Assembly (NCBI RefSeq): GCF_040712315.1
Contig: NC_134017.1
Span: 2,262,001 to 2,326,000, forward strand
DNA length: 64,000 nt
Reading direction: 5' to 3'
Source: Castanea sativa
Lineage: Eukaryota > Streptophyta > Magnoliopsida > Fagales > Fagaceae
This document shows positions 1-9,962 of the stretch, in pieces; positions within the stretch are counted from its first letter, which is position 1; each line of letters starts with the position of its first letter. The translations under genes and the position numbers were made by a program. A model generated the notes under the pieces. The model ran no database searches. It had not been told where the DNA came from and worked only from the letters and a program-made list of their open reading frames with translations.

Positions 1-35
1 AAATCAAATCAGAATGAGAAAGGTATGTATTGTAC

Positions 36-2098
36 CTATTGGAAGAACTGCTGCATCAGATCCACCACAAAGCATAACGTCCTGGAAATTTTCACAAATC
101 AGATAACAGAATTTGGCCTAATTTCATTTTAGAATAAGATAAACTTATTCAAAAGAATGAAGAAAAATAATCAAGATCACCATTACTCCTAAGCGTTCAA
201 ATCAAAATAGTGCTTCTTGATGAGAGTTACTTTGGAAACACTAAAATTCATTTGTGTTATTCTCTCAAACAAGCTCCCAAAACAATGTAGGATCCTATTG
301 CAAAATCCATTTAATGAGACTAAAGCATGCACTTACACTTTCACCGGTGATAATATGGTGTGCTGCATTCAGTATACAAAAGTTACTTGTTGCACAAGCT
401 GAAGAAATTGAGTAGTTTGGGCCCATCCATCCCTGCAATTTGCTAACTTAGAAATAGCTAGAAGGTTGCAGCAGCAACATATGATGTTGACTTGTCCTAA
501 ATCTCTATCAACATTGGCATCAAACTTACCAAATCCATTGCTAGTAAAGCAGAACCAATATTGGTTGTCGTAAAAGGTATACAGAACGGATTCATTTTCT
601 TGTACGAAACCCTCAATGCTTCTATTCCATCCTGAAAAATCTGATTAAAATATCTCATAAAAATACAAGCAGTAGAAGAAAAAACTGATAAAAAAAATTA
701 TGGGTTTTGGATAAATTTGAAATCTTGAAGCAGTTTCTCAAGAAAAAAAAAAAATCTTGAAGCAACTACTAAGACTACAGTCAATTTCCTGTGAAAAACA
801 ATCTAAGCTTATCCTTACTGCCATTCCTCCTAGTGCAGAGCCAATTATAACACCACATCTACGTTTGTCTAACTTTCCAATGACCTCTTCTGTAATCTCA
901 GCATCTGCCAATGCTTTCTTGCCAGCAGTAAGCAAGTAAAGTGTGAATTTGTCTGCCCTCTTGGAAAGCTTGGGTGAGACCCATCCATCTGTCGAGAAAG
1001 ACTTGATTTCACCAGCAATTTTCTGTTAGAAAGATAGCTGGAGTAAATATCTAGAGGCAACCATTTACTACTATGGAACTGAGCCAACAAAGATCTACCG
1101 TTGGAAACTGAGCACAGTCAAAAGCCTCTATCTCACTTATGCCACTAACACCTTCAAGGAGATTATTGTAGAAGACATCTGTATCGTCACCAATTGGGGT
1201 TACCACACCCATCCCTGTCACGACAACACGTCGCTGCTTTGTAAGCTGTTTCTTCTTTGTTGTGACCCCATCTGCAGGTCTCACAACCACAGTTTTTCCT
1301 GAAACTGTAATAAAAGAGTCTCTAAGCTTGAAGTTTGGTAAACATTACTAACAGCACTTACCATCAACAACATATATTAGAAACATTCAAAACTTTTTAC
1401 CATAACCCAGCAAGTTGAATGTAGCAACATTACGAATCCAGGTTAGTTCAATGTGTCATGCGCTCAAAACAAAAGCGAGGAGCTTAAAGACTTTCCTTCC
1501 ATTATCCAGTCAATTAAAACATCCTATAGTATTATCATGAACCTTAAAATCAATGAATTATGTAAAATTCTGAACTTGCATTTGTGTTAGATATAAAGCC
1601 TCACATTTGGGTATCTACACAACCAAAACAATAACTCCATAAATGTTAGCTTTCCTGTCCATCCAAGGTTCCACAAACAATACAGAGAGGGGAAAAATTA
1701 AAAACATTCCAAGAACTCCAGAGACACATCTCCTCACATACACAGACAATTGTGCACAAACTGCTACCCCACATACATATTGCAATACGCATCACAAAAC
1801 GGAATAGGATCCTCTCCATTTCAAGTGAAATGAAAAGAGTCTATTTCACGGTTAAATTTTAAATGATGTGGTACAAATATACCTTTAGATTTGTAATATT
1901 TAATATACCTTTCCTCACAAAACATCAATGAAGTATTTTAGACAAATATAGGCTGCTGCAAAAATTTAACTAAATTGTTCAAGTTGGTAAAGCTTAGCAG
2001 AAATAAGAATAACCCATCATCCAAAGCTCCATATCAAAAAATAAAATAATAATAATAACAATAATCCCATCGTCCAAAGCTACTTATCAATAAAATAA

Positions 2099-2132
<34 letters not shown>

Positions 2133-2582
2133 TCCCATCATTCAAAGCTACAGGCATCTCTCAAGTTCAAACTACATAACATGCATAGAAATCAGAAGCC
2201 ACCAAATAAAAAATTATCACTTTTGATTAACATAGACACACATTCAATTACCAGAGTGTGCAGCAGGATGATTCATGCTCCTTTGCTTTCTAGTCCAGGC
2301 AGTCGGAGATCCTAATAATGTGAACTGCCCTTTCGAATTGTTAAACTCATTGCAAGGCTCGAAAGTGAGACAGGAATTTATCAGGGTTTGAATTCCAGAA
2401 CCGTTTGTAAGCTTATTACTCACAAAATAAGCACCACCACGATTAATGCATTTTGACACAAACTTCTTTCTCTTGGTCCATTGACCCAGTCTCCTTGGAG
2501 TGTGGTCTTTCTCAAAGGAAACAGACATGCAGGCAGCCACAAGCCATGTACAGAGAGGAGAGGCTAAATCAGAAGCCACCAT
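36..2582 (-). CDS. KAS2: 3-oxoacyl-[acyl-carrier-protein] synthase II, plastid (partial, 6 exons seen)
   Basis: Condensing enzyme of plastid fatty acid synthesis; KASII extends 16:0-ACP to 18:0-ACP. I place coding exons (minus strand) at 2582-2252, 1298-1099, 1022-819, 640-530, 432-337 and 81-36; all junctions are GT-AG and phases join, giving about 329 codons before the gene leaves the window. Exon 1 holds a transit-peptide-like leader with the KASII signature SPLCTWLVAACMSV. Exon 2 starts the thiolase fold (RRVVVTGMGVVTP), exon 3 carries EIKSFSTDGW and LLTAGKKALAD, and exon 5 has the active-site Cys in SSACATSNF. The last exon seen has DVMLCGGSDAA; the catalytic histidines lie beyond the edge. 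MNPFCIPF after the DGIEALR block fits KASII rather than KASI. The start at 2582 was chosen because homology begins there; an upstream in-frame Met exists at 2630. No frameshift or stop in the exons. Confidence 0.9.
2012..2150. repeat. AAT microsatellite and short duplication inside KASII intron 1
   Basis: The phrase CCCATC(A/G)TCCAAAGCT followed by ATAAAATAATAAT occurs two to three times here, the last with about ten AAT units. It lies in the long first intron (1299-2251) and has no coding meaning. Confidence 0.7.
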
Positions 2583-3175
2583 TGAAGGCACCAAGAATTC
2601 ACACACACTCTTACAAACAAAAAGAATCAAGAAGACCCTGATGAAGACTCTGATAATCCTGAAAGTTTAGTAAGAAACTACAATCTAAGAGTCCAAAATA
2701 GAATTAGACCCTGATAAAGATTCAGCATGATGGAATGGAAACAGTCAAGCAGAGAAACATGGCTACAAGAAAAGAAGCTAACTTTAAAGAAGCCATGTGT
2801 AACCCAATTGAGTAAAGTCCAAACAAATACTATCCAAGCACAAAAACCCAGATGGGAAATTTGAAAACTTTGAGTAATTCAGCAAGAAATGGATTGGAAA
2901 CAGGGAAGAGAAGCCAATTCCATTGATTAATAGAGGTGGGCTGTTGTTGGTCCTTAGAGAAGAAAGAAAAACATAGTAGAGGCTCTGAATAATTTGAGAG
3001 ACAAAGAAGATGAAGATGAAGATGACATGGAAGTGAAGCAGTTTGAAAACGTCTTAGTTTGTGGGGGAATCTGAGTCGTCCTGGCGAAAGAGACGCACCA
3101 ATTGAGTGCTGTGTGAGGCAGAGAGTGGAGACTGTCAATGAGTGCATATGTAAGTACAAAAGATATATGCAGCAA
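2583..3175 (-). promoter_or_regulatory. Probable 5' leader/promoter side of the KASII gene
   Basis: This is the stretch upstream of the KASII start codon on the minus strand. It is less AT-rich than the DNA beyond 3180 and contains pyrimidine-rich blocks (CTCC/TCTT runs read on the minus strand), as often seen in plant 5' leaders. Short open frames such as one reading MSSSSSSSLSLKLFRAS occur here, but nothing ties them to the KASII protein. A leader intron is possible; I could not fix its ends. The transcription start is not determined. Confidence 0.4.
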
Positions 3176-3253
3176 TTTTTTTTTTAATACAATATAAAAA
3201 TTCTATTCCAGCCTAATTTAAATTTATATGGGTGTAAAATTTCTCTGGAAGAT

Positions 3254-3347
3254 TTGAACTTCGCTCCTTGCCTCCATAGCCTATAATATTTATTGTTGTA
3301 TTGAACTTTGCTCCTTGCCTCCATAGCCTACAATATTTATTGTTGTA
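3254..3347. repeat. 47-bp tandem duplication
   Basis: Two adjacent 47-base units (3254-3300 and 3301-3347), each starting TTGAACTT and containing CTCCTTGCCTCCATAGCCTA, differ at only a few positions. The surrounding 3180-3470 has no gene. Confidence 0.8.
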
Positions 3348-3474
3348 CCAAATGGTGTGCGGTGGTTATGCGATAAATTAAATTAACACACTAGACGTGA
3401 GTTTGGGTAAAACAAGTTTACTTTAACAGTCGTGTGGCCATTCAAATGGTTATATAAAAAAAATTTTAAAAAAA

Positions 3475-3700
3475 AGTTTAGAAGGTCGAACAGGGTGGTT
3501 TCTTTATCTTGACGTTTTTATAATAGCCTCTAACTACTCTCAGCCAAGACTTCATTAATGATGAAATTATAAGGAGCATCAACATGTTGCTAGTGGGGGA
3601 AGGATGACTCGAACTTAAAATGCTTTGCAAGTTTGCATAGCGGAGTCTTGTTGGCACAAAGCCCCTTCCACTAGGCCACCAAACAAATTGATAATTCAAA
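3475..3700 (-). repeat. tRNA-derived SINE-like element, degenerate
   Basis: Read on the minus strand, the segment begins with TTTGGTGGCCTAGTGGAAGG, which resembles a polymerase III A box, and about 60-70 bases later has GTTCGAGTC, a B box. This arrangement is typical of tRNA-derived SINEs. It cannot fold into a normal tRNA and has no clean target-site duplication, so the ends are approximate. An open frame across it (3478-3699) is a shadow. Confidence 0.5.
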
Positions 3701-4586
3701 TGAGTTTTATTACATACGGTTTTCCATTAAATATGAAATATTTTTTTGAGTATAATACTTAAAAGTCCTTTAGAATTTTTTTACGTGTAGTAGAATTTTA
3801 ATTGCAATGATGTGTTTAAACTTTTTTTGAAACATTGTTAATATAGTTTTACTTAGGGAAATTATGTTAATTATTTTAATATACTGATGAAGCATCATAT
3901 GTCATAATAAGACAAAATGAGAGAGTAAAAAAAAAAAAATGCATCAACTTGACACAATCATAATGCCCACACTACAATTTTTATTTTATAGAATATGATA
4001 TGAGATTATCGGAACATTAGCTTATATAATATTATTTTTATGTAATATTTTGATAACAATAACTAATTTCTCATTATTATATAATTTCATAATTCCCATA
4101 AATATTTTACCCTAGAGATCTCATAATCTCACATAATAAGAAAAAAAAATTGTGTGTTTTGATATATTTTCATCACAATGTGAATTTCCATTACTTTTAG
4201 TTGATAACGACTCATTGAAGGTGTGAATTGAAACGATTTAACGAGTTCTAGCTCTAATTAAAAACTTTTTAACATTTAGCGTTTAATGTGAAATAATGCA
4301 AAAGTTTTAAAACATAGGATAATTATGTAATTTACTAAAATATTTAATAATTGATAGCCAATTGGCGTAAATAGAGTATAACCATTTGGCACAACCATAA
4401 CATCTATAACATCTAGGACTCTACTTTTATCATATAGTATATAGTTAGTTGTTAACCCGAGCACATACACTAGTTGTTAACCGGTGCAATACATAAAGAT
4501 GTTCAATAAAAACTATGTATATAAGATAAATGTTCAAATAATAAGTATTAATAAATAAAACTCAAGTTAAAAGATTTTATTCTGCA
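3701..4586. other. AT-rich intergenic DNA, nothing recognised
   Basis: Very AT-rich sequence between the SINE-like element and the LINE. I see only short homopolymers and a 64-codon minus-strand frame (4276-4470) of unlikely composition. No gene or element boundary could be supported. Confidence 0.5.
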
Positions 4587-4790
4587 GGGCAACACAAAAT
4601 GAAGTGGAGGTAGCTAGTTTCTGAGGTGCTTCAGACCTATGCCAATGCTTTGGGTCAATGCTTAAATTTGGAGAAGTCTTCGGTCTTTTTCAACAACAAT
4701 ACTTCAGCTAGTCAGAAGCAAGACACTTTGAGGATTTTGGGAGTGCAGGAAGTGAACCGGTTTGAGTCTTATCTAGGGCTACCTACCTTA

Positions 4791-6431
4791 GAGTGAGTTT
4801 GGTTGGGCTTTTTGAAAAAGTGCATAATGAAAAAGTAGAGTTTTCAAAAAGTGCATAATAAAAAAGTACTTTTTCAAAAAGTTGAGTGTTTGATAAAAGC
4901 GGTTAAAAAGTGTTTTTTGAAAAAACTGAGTGTTTGGCTAGCACTTATAAAAGTTGAAGTTTAAGGGATAAATTACCAAAAAGGACAATGTATATACAAG
5001 GGAGTTTATTTCATACTTAAATCAACTACTTCATATACTTAAATCAATTTTTCTCTTTCTAAAAAAATTATTTTTTTATCATCAATATTAGCTAATAATA
5101 ACTTCCCACTTAAAATTTATTGTGAAATTATTGTGATAATTGATACCGATTTTAATTTGAACGTACTATTACAATTATTTTTTTCTCTTTCTAAAAAAAT
5201 TATTTTTTTCTCACCAATATTAGCTAATAATAACCTACCACTTAAGATTTATTGTGAAAGTATTGTGAAAATATTGTGATAAAAATTGATACTAATTTTA
5301 ATTTGAACGTACTATTAAAATTATTTTTTTCTCTTTCTAAAAAAATTATTTTTTTCTCACCAATATTAGCTAATAATAACTTACCCGTTAAAATTTATTG
5401 TGAAAATATTGTGATAACATTTCCTTCTTCTTTTTTCCTTTTTTTTTCCCCCTCCTTTTTTATCCTCCACACACGGCATTTCTTTCTCTCTTTTTTTTTT
5501 TTTCCTTTTTTTCCCCCCTCTTTTTTTCTCCTCCACACACGTACCTTTACCCTTCTTTATTTTCATTCTTTCCTCCTTTTTTTTTTCTCCCTGCCATTCC
5601 TCCAAACTCCAGAACGTCCAGAGCTTTCCTTCTTCCTCTTTTTTTTTTTTTTTTTTTTTTTTCTTAGCACTTCGTCTGTAACACCCATGATCTTTTTTTT
5701 TTTCCTTCTTACTTCCTTTTTTTTCCCTACCGCTGCCCAGCCCTGAACAACCCACCATAAACCCATCGGAAAAACAATCACATACCCATGCCAGAAACAA
5801 TCACATACCCATACCCAAAAAACAATAACATACCCACACCAGCACAACCAATTCAACTCCACCACGGCCGCCTAACCCAGCAACCATCAAATCAACCCAA
5901 CGCACCAAACCCCAAACCCATGGCCAAACCAAAACATATAGTCACCACCACAATCATACCCACTTCTAAAATCTCAAACTAAATACCAAATCCACTCTAC
6001 CACAATCCCACTTCTCAAATCTAAGACCCATACCACCACAATCATACCCACTTCTCAAATCTCAAACCAAATACCAAACCCCATGGACAAGAAAAGAATG
6101 AGGGATCTTTGAGCTGAAAAAAAAAAGTTTAGGATTTGGGGAGGAGATGAGATTTTGAGATAGAGGAACCGAGGGAGGAAGAGGGCGAGCTCAAGGTGTG
6201 AAAGGGTAATTTGTTAATTGCCTTGTGAGTCCAACGGATAGATTTAAATGCGCACGGGCTTTTTCAAAAATGGAGCTCTGAGCTCCTTTCAGTGATATGC
6301 CCGTTTCTTCACAAATATAAAACGCAACTTTTTCCAAAAAGTTGCGTTTTGTGCTAAACCAAACGCACATAAAGGGCTGGCTTTTTTCAAAACGTGCTTT
6401 TTGGGCTCAAAACGTTGAAACAAACGGGCAG
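4791..6431. mobile_element. PIF/Harbinger-like non-autonomous element inserted in the LINE
   Basis: Removing these 1641 bases restores a continuous LINE reading frame (LPTL joined to VRRAK). The insertion is bounded by TTA on both sides (4788-4790 and 6432-6434), the 3-bp target duplication of PIF/Harbinger elements. Ends are weakly inverted: GAGTGAGTTTGGTT on the left and, reading inward from the right, CTGCCCGTTTGTTTC. A second inverted end-like motif (GTGCGTTTGGTTTAGC on the minus strand) lies at 6353-6371. No transposase was seen. The interior carries tandem repeats, long pyrimidine and poly(T) tracts (5420-5715) and a C/A-rich block (5740-6080). Open frames across the pyrimidine tract are low-complexity artefacts. 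Confidence 0.7.
5045..5428. repeat. Tandem repeat, about 130-146-bp unit, nearly three copies
   Basis: The phrase TTCTCTTTCTAAAAAAATTA recurs at 5051, 5183 and 5329, each time followed by an AATATTAGCTAATAATAAC block and a TTATTGTGAAA block. It lies within the PIF-like element and probably arose by local duplication there. Confidence 0.85.
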
Positions 6432-8292
6432 TTAGTAAGGAGAGCAAAGTATCACACGTTCTCATACTTGAAGGATAGGATATGGAAAAAACTACAAGGG
6501 TGGAAAGGGAAGATGTTGTCTAAGGCTGGTAAGGAAATTCTTATTAAAGTAGTTGCTCAGTCTATTCCTACTTACACCATGAGTATTTTCCAACTCCCTT
6601 TGAAACTTTGTGATGAGCTGGATGCAATTTGTGCTAAATTTTGGTGGGGATAGGTGGGAAATGAAAGGAAAATTCATTGGCAAATGTGGGAAAAATTGAC
6701 GTTATCAAAAAGGGAGGGAGGAATGGGTTTTGGGGATTTAAGGGCTTTTAATTTAGCAATGTTAGCTAAACAAGCGTGGAGGTTGTTGCACGATAATAAT
6801 TCTTTAATATTTCAATGTCTCAAAGCTAGATATTTCCCAAGAACTCGTCTCTTTGATGCCAAGGAGTCCCTAAATTGTTCTTTTGTTTGGAAGAGTATTG
6901 TGGCTGCTTTTCCTATCTTGAAGTCTGGGTGTTGTTGGCGAGTTGGGAATGACCATTCAATTCGGATTATTGGGGATAAGTGGATACCGAATTATCCAAT
7001 AAATGCATCTTTACATATAGTTAAGGATGAAGTTCGAGAGGTGACTGCTGCTGAATTAATTGATCAAGACTTGCATGCATGGAGGTTTGATTTTATCATG
7101 GATATGTTTGAGAAAGAAGATGTCGAAGCTATATGTAGGATACAACTCAGCCGAAGATATGTGGAGGACTTTCTGATCTGGATGCATCAAAGGAAATGGA
7201 TTTTTACTGTTAAATCCGCATATAAGGTGGCTAAAGAAGTTTTGAGAGTAGGTAGGGTAGCCGAGAGTTCTAGGGGTTGTGTTGGAAAGGGAGTTTGGTT
7301 TGCACTTTGGAAGCTTAGAATTCCTAATAAAATTAAGGTGTTTGGGTGGAGAGCTTGTAATTAAATCTTGCCAACAAAGTTGAACCTGTCAAAGAGAAGA
7401 GTTATTGAAGATGCGATGTGCCCAATTTGCTTGAGGTTCCGGAATCAGTTGTCCATGCTTTTTGGAAATGTGATGCAGCTAAAGATGTGTGGGCGGGTAG
7501 CTTAAAAAATTCTACAGAAGGGAGGGTTGGGTATGGCTGATATGCTTTAGTTAATGGAATATTTATTGGAACGGTTTGAGTCTCAAGATATGGAGGCAGT
7601 GCTCGTTCAGGCATGGCTGATTTGGAATCAAAGGAACCAGGTTGTGCATGGAGGCAAGTCCCATGATTCGAGGTGGTTGAAAAATTGGGCAAGGGAGTTT
7701 CTTGAGGAATTTCGGACTACATCAGCACTGATGGGACCTGCACATGAAGGGTAGTCTACTCGGGATACCTGGTAGCCCCCTCCACCTTCGGTTTTCAAAA
7801 TTAATTTCGATGCAGCCTTGTTTTCGACCATCAACAGCTTTGGTTTTGGTGCAGTCATCTAGAATGAAAAAGGTGAGGTTATGGCAGCCATGGCAGCTAA
7901 GGGACCTGAGGTATCTTGCAGCTAAGAGGCTGAGTTGCTTGTAGAAAAGCTATTGAATTTGCTGTAGATGCTGGCTTCTCTGAATTCATCATTGAAGGGG
8001 ATAATAGATCTGTTATGAAAGCTATTTTAGCTTTGTAGGATGATCATTCTTTGCTTGGGAATGTAATTGGGGATATTCATCATTTGATTAGGAATTTGCA
8101 TTGGGCAAGGATTGAATGTACTAGGCGAGGGGGGAATAGGGTTGCTCATGAGTTAGCTCAATTTACTAGGAATATTAGTCATGATTTGTTTTGGATGGAA
8201 GATATTCCTCCAATAGCTAGGGAAGCTTTGTACCAAAATGCTAATTTTTCGAATTAATTGAATGGCATGCTTTTGTTTCAAAAAAAAAAAAA

Positions 8293-9408
8293 ACTTGTCT
8301 AATTTTCTTATAGAGTGTTTTTTTTTTTTGGAAGACTTTACTTAGATTTTGTTTATTGAAAACTAAATTAAATTAAATTATAATAAGAATGGTTCAGCGT
8401 TGAGTTGCTTTGTCCAAAAATATTGTGAGTACTAATGAGTTTAAATTAATAGAATTTAGTATTATTTAGAACTCTAAAAACCAGATTATACATATGTGCG
8501 TGCATGCGTGCACACGCGTGCACGCATGTATGTGAGTGCGAAAGCTTGAGCTTTCAAAAGATTATATGTCAACAAGGTATAAATTAAATATAAATAAATA
8601 AAACCAAAGGGTTTTCATTTTATATATACTATATAGATATATATTTTTTTTAAATTACCAAACAAGGATGATTTATTTTCAAAATCAATAACTTCATCCT
8701 AATGAATCGTGCCTAACCATATAGACTGCCAAATCTAGTCTCACTAGTTCACTAGATGATAGGTTCGCTGCTTGATTAATCATAGGCATTAGCCAATTCC
8801 TATTAATCCAAAAAGTATAATTTGGAAGATAGTCGGTCTATACACCTAATTGCAAAGCGAAGTCTTAGTCTACTTTGAGATTTGGTAGGAATAGGTTGGC
8901 TGTTCTAAGTAACTTTAATTATTGGTTTAGCCAGTCTCTCTATGGTAAAGTTTGGTGGCCCTCCTCCCTTAACAATTTATTTATTTAAAAAAAAAATATT
9001 TACTCATCAAAAAGCAAGTTGTTCAAGAAAATTTGGGAGGTAGTCTAAACATCTAATTAAGTTTGAATGATGATAAGAATATTATTAATTTTAGTAAATA
9101 AAATTAACTCATGCATCAACTTGTAAATATAGAATATAAAATAATTAGATGTGATCATCAAATTAATTTGTAAGCCTTTTGTAATCAAATTGATAGTAAT
9201 TTATTATATTTAAATAACCTTTTACATAGTTTATGATTTTTTTTTATGTTGAATAAAAAAAGGGAGTTTTTAGTATGTATTCATCAACCTCACACCATGT
9301 GATGATGAGGGCAATACCACGTATACTATCAGAGTTTTGATGAGATTATCATTGTAGGTACAACACATTTAATGGAGTACTACTATTTATGTAGTTGTAA
9401 GATGAATA
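8293..9408. other. AT-rich intergenic DNA with a Z-DNA-prone tract
   Basis: No gene seen. It includes the alternating purine-pyrimidine tract described separately and, at about 8930-8975, a GTTTGGTGGCCCTCCTCCCTTAA phrase. A related phrase occurs at about 9660-9690. These may be worn 3' ends of LINEs, since such a tail often precedes poly(A) in plant L1 copies; confidence in that is low. Confidence 0.4.
8486..8534. repeat. Alternating purine-pyrimidine tract (about 48 bp, GC-containing)
   Basis: From about 8487 to 8534 bases strictly alternate purine and pyrimidine, including many GC/GT/CA steps (GTGCGTGCATGCGTGCACAC and onward). Parts are palindromic (GTGCATGC-type and CACGCGTG). Such tracts favour Z-DNA or cruciforms in vitro. 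No gene start is nearby. Confidence 0.85.
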
Positions 9409-9567
9409 ATGCTACAATCACAAACTATTTTATAATATTTTTACAAATTGTTAATATGACAATTTCTTACGGGTCCTCTTATGGGCTTACTACTAATATT
9501 ATTTTTTTACTTATTTATAATTACCCACCACATCAACAATTTGTAAAATAATTTGTAACTTTAACAT
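9409..9567. mobile_element. MITE-like element with terminal inverted repeats
   Basis: The left end reads ATGCTACAATCACAAACTAT and the right end, on the minus strand, ATGTTAAAGTTACAAATTAT, giving an imperfect inverted repeat of 20-25 bases followed inward by related ACAAATTGTTRATRTG blocks. It is short (about 160 bp) and AT-rich. The target-site duplication is unclear, so the superfamily is not assigned. Confidence 0.45.
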
Positions 9568-9759
9568 TTTTCTTGTAAAATTTGGCGAAAATAGGATGGT
9601 GGTCTTTAATAACTTGAGTCTCAATAGACTTTAGCCAACTACTATCTCTTTTATAGGTACAGTTTGGTGGCGCCCCTTTCTTAAAGATTTCCTTTTTTTT
9701 TTTTTTTGTAATGATTTATTTATCAAAAAGAGATTTGTTAGTCTTTGTTGTTATTTTTT

Positions 9760-9962
9760 GGATAAAAATTGCTAACGTAGCTAACGGTCAAAATAAAAAA
9801 TTAGTTTGGCGGTTTGCAATGTCAACAATTATCATCCAAGAGATAATAACAGTGATTAAATTGACACGACACTAAAATGTTATGGACAAAATTGACACAA
9901 TTAAAAAGTTAGAGATCAAATTAAAATATGGTATAAAGGATAGACCAAATGTGTAGTTTACC
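9760..9962 (-). mobile_element. Worn single end of the long-TIR element family seen at 30881-31904
   Basis: Read on the minus strand from 9962 this begins TGGGTAAACTACACATTTGG and continues with phrases close to the ends of the element at 30881 (AATTGTGTCAATTTTGTCC, CATTTTAGTGTCGTGTCAAT, then GTTGACATTGC and TAACGG-type blocks). Only one end is recognisable here; the partner end was not found. It is either an isolated terminal fragment or a very decayed copy. Confidence 0.55.

Larger units (their letters stand above)
4587..8292 (+). mobile_element. LINE (L1-type) remnant: RT C-terminus, zf-RVT and RNase H, 5'-truncated and decayed
   Basis: Non-LTR retrotransposon fragment on the plus strand. 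The part at 4600-4790 reads through reverse transcriptase residues (LQTYANALGQCLNLEKSS, then ESYLGLPTL). Sequence resumes at 6432 with VRRAKYHTFSYLKDRIWKKL and continues through SKAGKEILIKVVAQSIPTY and KFWWG to a stop at 6651. It then runs through a zf-RVT-like block (6654-7400, ending ALWKLRIPNKIKVFGWRA) and an RNase H-like tail (about 7795-8257; INFDAAL, IEGDNRSVMKA, RGGNRVAHELA). Several stops and shifts break it. A 13-base poly(A) at 8280-8292 marks the 3' end. A separate element sits inside it at 4791-6431. No clear target-site duplication was found. Confidence 0.85.

Noticed and set aside
5276..5800. Long open frames on both strands across the pyrimidine-rich tract
   Set aside because: Composed almost entirely of Phe/Ser/Leu or Lys/Glu/Arg from CTTT/GAAA repeats inside a transposon; low complexity, no start context or homologue.
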